Below are positions 57,359 to 64,000 of a stretch of DNA of 64,000 nucleotides, piece after piece. The notes beneath the pieces were generated by a model. That model saw nothing but the letters and a program-made list of their open reading frames with translations. It did no database searches and was not told the DNA's origin. The number at the start of each line of letters is the position of its first letter. Position 1 is the stretch's first letter. Origin of the DNA: Amanita rubescens (taxonomy: Eukaryota > Basidiomycota > Agaricomycetes > Agaricales > Amanitaceae); contig WION01000011.1 in NCBI GenBank assembly GCA_015039365.1, positions 620,001 to 684,000 on the forward strand. Direction: 5' to 3'. A program made the translations under genes and the position numbers.

Positions 57359-60300
57359 ATGAGCTTATCAATAACTATAGAACCCCGTGACCGGCGTGCT
57401 TGGGAAGCGGAGCAGGAGTTGGTGGATGCTGATAGCGATTGGGAAGCGGAGCAGGAATTGGTGGAAGCTGATAGCGAAGAAGACTCACCCAAGCGATCGT
57501 TACCAATAATGTCTAGTACGTTTCACTCCTCGTTGTTCTCTTCTGGATCTCATGCTCTATTTACATCAGGACGCCATGCGGTAACCCATGAGGCTAAGGC
57601 TAAACACATTGGCAAGGATAATGGCAAACGTTTGTACCTTAGTTGCTAACTCGCTTAGTAGATTGACTATCTGTAGGTATTCGCGACAGGAATGCGCAAC
57701 AGCAAGAAAGCGACATTGAAGATGCCACCACGGTTCTCAAGCACCCTAAGATGAGGCAGCTACCCATGCAGTGTAAGATCGGCTCTTCACTACTTGCATG
57801 GAATTTCCACTTACAGTCGAACTATAGTGACAGATGAAGAGTTACGGAATCTCATTCTCCCAGCGAAATCAGTTGTGGCCCATAATTCCACCTCAAATAA
57901 TGCCCAATCCCTGGTGGCGAATGGCCCTGACTCATTCATTTTCCAGTCGTCTCAGTGTCACCATGGGCCTGGAGCATCCAAGACATGCGCGGTCTTGAAT
58001 TGTCTTGGTCTTCTGTGGTCAGAGGACTTGGAATCTATTGTCCAACCTAATATGGAACGCGTCGTCATTTACGCTGACATAAATAACCTCATTGGCGTTA
58101 ACGTATCCATCTCCAACGAGAACAAGTCTGCTGCCCTTTCTCATCTCCAAACTACCTACAATTTAATATCTACTGAGCATCAGGTGGATCTTTGGGAACG
58201 CCTTCATCGAGAAAAGACAGTAGATAATCCCATCAATGGACTGGAGGCCCCAAAGAAACGTTATAAATGTAACGTGTGCAAAAAGTGGTTTGAAAGGATA
58301 GCAAAGCACAAAAATGTTATGAAGGCCGATCAGGCTCATGCGAGCCGCATGTTTGAAACATCTAGCTTTGTGGGCAGGTTTACAATCCGGCTGTACAGGA
58401 TGCCACGTCTTGTTTCACTCTGCGTCCCACTCCAAGCGAACTGGGAACCACTGGAATGTGAGCTGGAGCCGGCAAACACTTTGCCTGCAGCCATTCCCCA
58501 CCAACTGCCCATTTTCCGCCAACTGCCCATTTCCTCAAACCACATCCCCCCACACATTACGGACCTTGGGTGGCTGAATTATCTCTGCAGCTTGGATGTT
58601 GACAGCTACCCGACACTTCTATCTCTTATTGAGCCTCCTTCTCTTTTATCTGCAAAATTGTTTCAGCCCAGATCCCTGCGATGGAAGGTGGAACGAACCC
58701 TGGTAATCATAAAAAAAGTTGCCAAGTTCTATATTTTAGATGCAGATAGGCAGCTAACAAATGCACATGCCATTGTTAAGGATGCTGTTACTCATAAGTA
58801 CGCAGCTTAGCCCTTCATCTTGCCACCAGATTGACATTCCAATTTACATATAACAGCTCCAAGGGTGTGTACCACAGCCCACTACCAAACACTGCCGCAT
58901 ATTATGCCCAAATAATCTCCCGCATTGCTGCCCTCCCCCTTCGGTGGTTATGTGATGATATTCAAGGCAATAAGCAGTTAGGCAGCTTCCAGCCACTCTG
59001 GGCCAAGGACGAGAAGCTTAGAATCCTTGTTACATCTCTTTTCAACCAGATCCAACAAAGCAAATCTGCTGTTCCCAATAGTGAGCTGCTAAAGTTTGTG
59101 CACCGATTTCTGGTGTTTCAGTTCACCCAAGAACACATCCCAGTTGACATGGTGGTGGGATCGATATCTGAACAAATGGTCCTATTATACATGATCAATC
59201 CATCATATGGATGGAAATCGGCAGCCTTCCTCATTACCAACATTCTTTCCCCACTCAAAAACATTGCAAGAGCAATATTACTCCACTGCGCATTCCTCAA
59301 CAGCTTTGAGAAAGTGTACGAGCCAAGTTCTGCATTGGAACTACCACTTGCTTGGGAGGTCTGTGACACCCATGATGATGACTCAGAGAGTGGCAATGAT
59401 GGCATTGACGAAGGCGATGAGGTTGACAGTGATAGTGATGATATGGACATGGATGAGGACAGCGACAATGAAAGTGAAGACGACAGCGAAAGTGTCAGTG
59501 GTCTGGATGGCAGAGAGGATAGGATACCAGCAGATCCAGCCTATATTGATGGTGAAGGCCAGGATCAAGACCCACTTCATCCTGATAGTGATTTGTCAGA
59601 GGAGTTGTGCCTTGACTTCTTGAGTCCACTGATTGATGCAACCAGCGGACCTGGGGAGGAAGTTCAGGTGGTAAGGTGAGCTCACTGTTCCTATGAGGCT
59701 CAGTCCTTAGCTTATGTGGGAACCAGGTTTATTCAAACAAATGGAAAGATCTTCAAATCCATGGCAAAGGGCCAATGGGGTCGGTTCTCGGCACTTTGGT
59801 ATATTGCATACCGGTATGCAAAGCTGAACAATGGTGCCACCCATGTCAAATGGTCAGATAACGGCCGGATTTTACATTTCAATGCGACATACAAATCACA
59901 CCTTACACTTAATTTCCACGAATTTGCTCTTGAAAAGCGCCTAGCCATCGATAACCTCGAAAACCTTTTGTCATCACTTTTCCCCACTTCCTTTAGCACC
60001 CAGGAAATCCAAAATATCACGGTGTCTTCATTTACTGACAATCCACATCACCAAGAATCCTTATTTGCGCGGCTAGATAATCAAAAATTCCTCAGACCTC
60101 TGATTGTAGCCCTCTCAGAACATCTAGAGGGAATGTCAAAGAGCAAAAAAATTCGATTCCTCCAAAAATGCCAAGACTTCCTTCAAGAATTTGTACGCTG
60201 CTTTTATGGTCCGCATGGTGTACCCCCGCGTGCAGGGCAAACTTCATTCCTCCAGTTCTCCCCACACAGAGGTTTCCCTCGAAATATCTTTGTAATTGAG

Positions 60301-61530
60301 AGCACCGTTGTCATTGGAAACCTCCGGGCCAAACAGCGGAGAAAACGTAACTACGAGGCATATTGGGCATTGCCTGAGCGCATCGGTCGCAGTATCCTTG
60401 TGTATCTGGGCATCGTTCGAGAGGCCGAAGAATCATTAGCAAGCCAGGTCGAGAAATTGATGCAAATCCGTAACTCTACTAAGCGAAGGAAGCGTTCACT
60501 GGAGGAGATGAAGTATTATGTCTTTACTCGACCCTACACTCGTAGCGTCTCAAAGGAATCCATTTGCTGGACCGGAAAAATGGTCAATAAAGCACTCGGT
60601 AACATGGAGGCAAGGGTATACCGGCACATCATGAAAGCGTTTATTCGAAAACATCTTCACCTCGCTATGGACTGGATCATTACAAATGTTCAAGTTCCTG
60701 ACGACGACTTGAAACTGCAGCAAGTCTATTTGAGCCGTGCGCTCCATGCCTTTTTTCGACTTGTGGAAACACCAGAAGACCCAACTCTTGTCACCGAGTG
60801 GCCACGCACGCTTTCGGACATCCCTTCCAATCATTTCAAGCAAACTTTCTTTATCGCTCGCTATCTGGTTTTGTCACACTACGGATTACATGGAGGTCAA
60901 GCGAAAATACGGCAAATTTGTTCCAGAATCAAAGCGGCACTTCCTTTTATCCATGGAGAGCTGGGAGAGGGCATGGCATGGGAAGAACTTGGCGATCAAG
61001 TTCTGGTCAGAGTAACCTCCAATCTCATTTATGGCAAAAGCCAACCGAGCTTCCTTTCCTCCCCCCCATTCAATGGCTATCCAGAAGAAATTATTTCAGC
61101 AGCTGCAACTTTGGTTCGTTTGGACCTTTTCAAACTTTGGAACTAAAAGCTCACTCCATTATCGAATTTGCAGATCTTTTTGGCTGTGGATGAATGGAAC
61201 GACGGGATCATTAGTTCCAGGACAGTCTTATTAGAGGGAAGAATGGGACAGTCTTTATGCAAGCAATTTTTGAACGCTCTGAAGAACTTCAAAATGAAGA
61301 ATAGGGAAAAATGGTTGGCATTCTCTGACAAGGTCTTCCATGATTCAATGAGATCTGTGGGAATCCGAGAACCATTGGAAGACGTGACGATACTTCCTCA
61401 CACTTCTCTGATTCCACTGGATGGCGTTGCCGAATTACAGCTACCTCTCCTTCAGCATGCAGGAACTACTAGGGATCTTAACCAAGGTAAAGGTGAACTA
61501 CGAGGGTGTAATCTTCTCAACCAACAATAA
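57359..61530 (+). CDS. Large DUF3505-like protein, copy 2 (multi-exon)
   Basis: Exon 1 (57359 to about 57630) starts MSLSITIEPRDRRAWEAEQE and holds a tandem EAEQELVDADSDW repeat. A short exon follows (NAQQQESDIEDATTVLKHP, about 57680-57770). The main exon from about 57830 carries one DUF3505-like module: CAVLNCLGLLWSEDLESIV, then CNVCKKWFERIAKHKN, where the last finger His is not in place. After an intron at about 58799-58856 comes SKGVYHSPLPNTAAYYAQI, a long helical part and an Asp/Glu/Ser-rich acidic linker (59360-59520). The intron at 59679-59727 matches the position in copy 1 (..VR/FIQTNG against ..IR/FLEAQQ). The last exon gives LAVDEWNDGIISSRTVLLEG, like LSEWTTGELVPCSGRLILSL in copy 1. 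The gene looks largely intact; function unknown. Confidence 0.58.
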
Positions 61531-61626
61531 GTGGGATCCCACAGTCCTGATACATAAATCTTTGTTATATCACTGTAATGCTTGATCCATAAAACTGTTA
61601 CACGTATTTATGTCTTTTACGTTAGC

Positions 61627-61790
61627 AGGGATTCCATTAACTCTCTGTCCGAAACGGTTAGATCCCTGTTCAACCAAAGAAATCGAGAAATATCTTGAAA
61701 ACGGCAAGTTCCCACTCTTGTAATTGTGCCAGACCCGCAGGGAAGAATTGGAAGTCTTGGCTATACGATGTAACCGCGCATCTCAGGTAT
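61627..61790 (-). pseudogene. Partial ISWI exon, second copy
   Basis: It is about 90% identical to 63474-63637 in the same orientation. The minus strand reads QDFQFFPAGLAQLQE, the HAND-domain start of ISWI, then breaks by frame shifts and stops. Confidence 0.7.
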
Positions 61791-61794
61791 ACTG

Positions 61795-61965
61795 TCCGCG
61801 GTCCGGTCCGGTCCAGGTTCGGCACAGGCTGAACCTGCACCGAACCTGGAGGTCCGGTTCAGGATGGGTCTGAACCTGAACCTGGAGGTCCGGTTCAGGA
61901 TGGGTCTGAACCTGAACCTGGACATTGGGTTCGGTTCGGGTTCGAACAAGGTTTGGACCCTAAAT
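61795..61965. repeat. GGTCC/GGTTC/GAACC-rich array
   Basis: Degenerate repeats (GGTCCGGTCC, GAACCTGGAGGTCCGGTTC twice, GGTTCGGTTCGGGTTCG) like the array after the hAT transposase at 2450-2640. It splits the ISWI fragment from the TBC fragment; possibly a hAT-related end or MITE. Confidence 0.6.
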
Positions 61966-61984
61966 AATGTGAATTTCGGCCAAG

Positions 61985-63290
61985 GAGGATGAGCTCAACA
62001 CTTACTCCTGCCAATCGGTGCTGAGACTCAGAGTACACCCTTCTTCAATCCAGCTAACACACTCTCAACCATCCAGACTCCGCTCCGACCGAATCCAAGT
62101 AAGAAGGACTCAAGGATTTCATCAGCGAGAACGACCATGCGGAACTTGTACTATTGGACAAAGTCAGTTTGTTAGGTTCTAGTGATAATCGACACACGTT
62201 GCCACGTCCTACCCGCCCTCATGTTGTGAAAGGAGCGTGCCAGTGTCACCACTGGCATGTTCAAATACATTGTTCATGAATCTGCTAACCGCGCCCAAGT
62301 AAGCATCACCGACTTCATATCGGTTGAATGAGCTAAAAACTCGTTTTATAAATCGATTAGCGGGAGCGAAAACGCCTACGCACCAGCAGCGACCATTCGG
62401 ACAATGTCAGCACTTCGTCCTTGGTAATACCCATCCTTGTTCTTGTCATGATGAAGGTTGAAGAACCATTCAATGTTCTCCATCAAGTCATTGAACATGA
62501 CGCCATCCAAGCCGGACACAAGATCCTGCAATCAACAGGTTTAGAAGAATCACAACGAGCTTGAGTAAAACAACTCCGCCTACCTGGAACGACAATGCGC
62601 CCCGACATGATGTACCCCGAAAGTAGAATAACTGGTCAAGAAACTCCTGTTCCGCAACCTCACGATCCACGCCGCTACTGGTAGTATCGAACAAGCAAAA
62701 ACATCAGCAAAAACCCTTCCAATGACAAAAAACGAGAGCTCACCGTCAAATCGTTCATAAGAATCTTCTCATCCCAAGCCCAAGTCGCAAATCTCGCTCA
62801 AAAAGTGGCAGAAAGTGCGTAACCCGAGAGTCCTCGTCTCAGGTTTCTCCTCATGCCCATCGTTGCCAGTCAAGAACAACGACATGGGGCAGTTGCAGGT
62901 GGCGGTGGCCGAAAATTCTCGGGATGAGATGAGGAGTTCTTGGAAGTGCGTGATGGCATGCGATCGGGGTCACTTGAATTTGGATGAGCTGATTTGTCAA
63001 GGCGGCGAGGATTCCCTCATCACACTAAACGACGACAACGTGAGTCGGTATTGTCACCGAAAAAAGGACTCCAGTACGTACTTGAGGAAACCCCCGTCAT
63101 CCTGAACTTGTAAGCTTCTCCCCATTGATCTTGAGAACAGCTTGAGAACAGCTATAGTATGTCCCATCGATATCATTGTCGAGGTTGAAAGTCAGACCTA
63201 ATCTATCAAAAAAAAGCCATTAATACGAAGAATTCCAACATAGAAAAAGGTTAACATACCCTACTTGGAGCATCAATGGCCTGTAGAGCA
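61985..63290 (-). pseudogene. Fragment of a TBC-domain Rab-GAP with EF-hand (Gyp2-like)
   Basis: Minus-strand blocks in gene order: LKINGEKLTSSG (about 63125), REFSATATCNCPMSLFLTGN, TWAWDEKILMNDLT (62750), DREVAEQEFLDQLFYFRGTS (62640), LSFQ, DLVSGLDGVMFNDLMENIEW and FFNLHHDKNKDGY (62440-62530, EF-hand type loop DKNKDG), YEVGDAYLGAVSRFMNNVFE (62290), FRMVVLADEILESF (62120). These fit the end of the TBC domain and the helical/EF-hand tail of fungal GTPase activators for Ypt/Rab proteins. Frame shifts and stops lie between blocks, and the N-terminal GRAM and TBC catalytic fingers are absent. The gene order runs toward lower coordinates. Confidence 0.65.
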
Positions 63291-63424
63291 TATATCATTA
63301 GTATGATGAAGCGAAGAGACAGACGGTGACATACTAGTAGTATCCCGGTATAGCAGTAATCCATCACTCATTACATGGCACTGTTCGGATGACACCGACC
63401 TGGGGAAGCATCGCTTGACGTTCT

Positions 63425-64000
63425 TCCAATTTCTCTTTCTCAGGAGCATCGTCCAGCCCTTGCGGTTCTCGTAATGGATTCCGTTAACTCTCTGTCCGGA
63501 ATGGTTAGATCGCTGTTCAACAAAGAAATCGAGAAATATCTTGAAACGGCAAGTTCCCGCTCTTGTAATTGTGCGAGACCCGCAGGGAAGAATTGGAAGT
63601 CTTGGCTATACGATGTAATCAGCGCATCTCAGGCAAAGCTAAATTGAAAGAACATACATTGGAATTTGCTTCGGACCCTTTCATTTCAGGCTTGGCAGGT
63701 CCGACTCAGAGGGTATCTTTGAAATAGCTGTCAACGGAGTAATCGGACTTGCGTTCGCGCTTCGACGTAGTCAAAAGGCTGAGGCCGAGCGCTTTGCGCT
63801 GCTGATCAAGTTAGTGCTTCGTCCCCCAACGAAAAGGAGCCTTACGTACGCCAGTCCTGAAATCCTCGCCTTCCCCTTGCTGTACGAACGAATCCGACTT
63901 GAAGTTGCTGAGTTCAGACCTTCGTACTTGTTGTTGCGTTCGCTCTTCACCTTGAGAGATGATAGCTTTTATCATCTTCAATAACGGTCCTGCGTCCCTA
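63425..64000 (-). pseudogene. ISWI chromatin remodeller, C-terminal fragment (runs off the window)
   Basis: Minus-strand exons read GEERTQQQ, SNFKSDSFVQQGEGEDFRTG, then after an intron QRKALGLSLLTTSKRERKSD, YSVDSYFKDTL, a TGA where Arg is expected (about 63715), VGPAKPE, KQIP, and after another intron QDFQFFPAGLAQLQEREL and PEKEKLEERQAMLP. This is the linker after the helicase core and the start of the HAND domain of ISWI ATPases. SANT and SLIDE domains are missing. The stop and the truncation make it a pseudogene here; sequence beyond 64000 may hold the ATPase core. Confidence 0.72.

Noticed and set aside
61627..61790. Plus-strand reading of the 165-bp repeat as a new protein (LSGMVRSLFNKEIEKYL)
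   Set aside because: The minus strand gives a clear ISWI HAND-domain match, so the plus frame is a shadow.

Overview
The window looks like a piece of the genome of a mushroom-type basidiomycete (Agaricomycetes). Reasons: introns are about 50-60 bp with GT..AG ends; several genes belong to families I know mainly from that group (a DUF6593 protein, a Mug135-like protein, an HNH_2 nuclease, an unnamed family at 2.8-3.9 kb); and the transposons are KDZ with CxC cysteine clusters and Plavaka type. I cannot name the species. The region is transposon-dense accessory DNA with few intact host genes.

Left part (1-12.9 kb): the 5' end of a Ty1/copia retrotransposon (minus strand, LTR 1145-1399) abuts a decayed hAT transposase (to 2416). 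Two apparently intact host-type genes follow (2762-3901 and 4203-5245), then about 1.9 kb without a recognisable gene. Next is a decayed Plavaka element, A, with its transposase on minus (10198 to about 7150) and a divergent coiled-coil companion gene on plus (10332-12726).

Middle (12.9-36.6 kb): a full-length KDZ element (KDZ-1, 12865-18951) carries a 734-residue transposase with CxC5/CxC6-like clusters and a second multi-exon gene. Beside it lies a roughly 6.9 kb segment with imperfect inverted ends (19239-26126) and one large DUF3505-like gene (19492-24013, minus). Then come a scrambled Plavaka fragment (about 28.1-28.6 kb), a Mug135-like gene (29447-30374, minus), a broken Tpr/Mlp1 fragment (31271-32330) and an HNH nuclease gene split by KDZ-2 (33719-36475).

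Right part (36.6-64 kb): two more Plavaka copies, B and C, each have a plus-strand transposase (43333-46561; 52094-55473) and a divergent minus-strand companion gene. Each companion gene is interrupted by its own KDZ-derived insertion (KDZ-3, 39310-42072; KDZ-4, 48082-50353). A second DUF3505-like gene lies at 57359-61530 (plus). The window ends in decayed fragments of an ISWI remodeller and a TBC-type Rab-GAP on the minus strand.

The best-supported result is the KDZ family: four insertions share 17-bp terminal cores, each has its own perfect 8-bp target duplication, and in three cases removing the element restores a host reading frame. The least explained items are the Plavaka companion gene, kept in the same divergent position in all three copies, and the pair of DUF3505-like genes, one of which sits between TIR-like ends with no recognised transposase.
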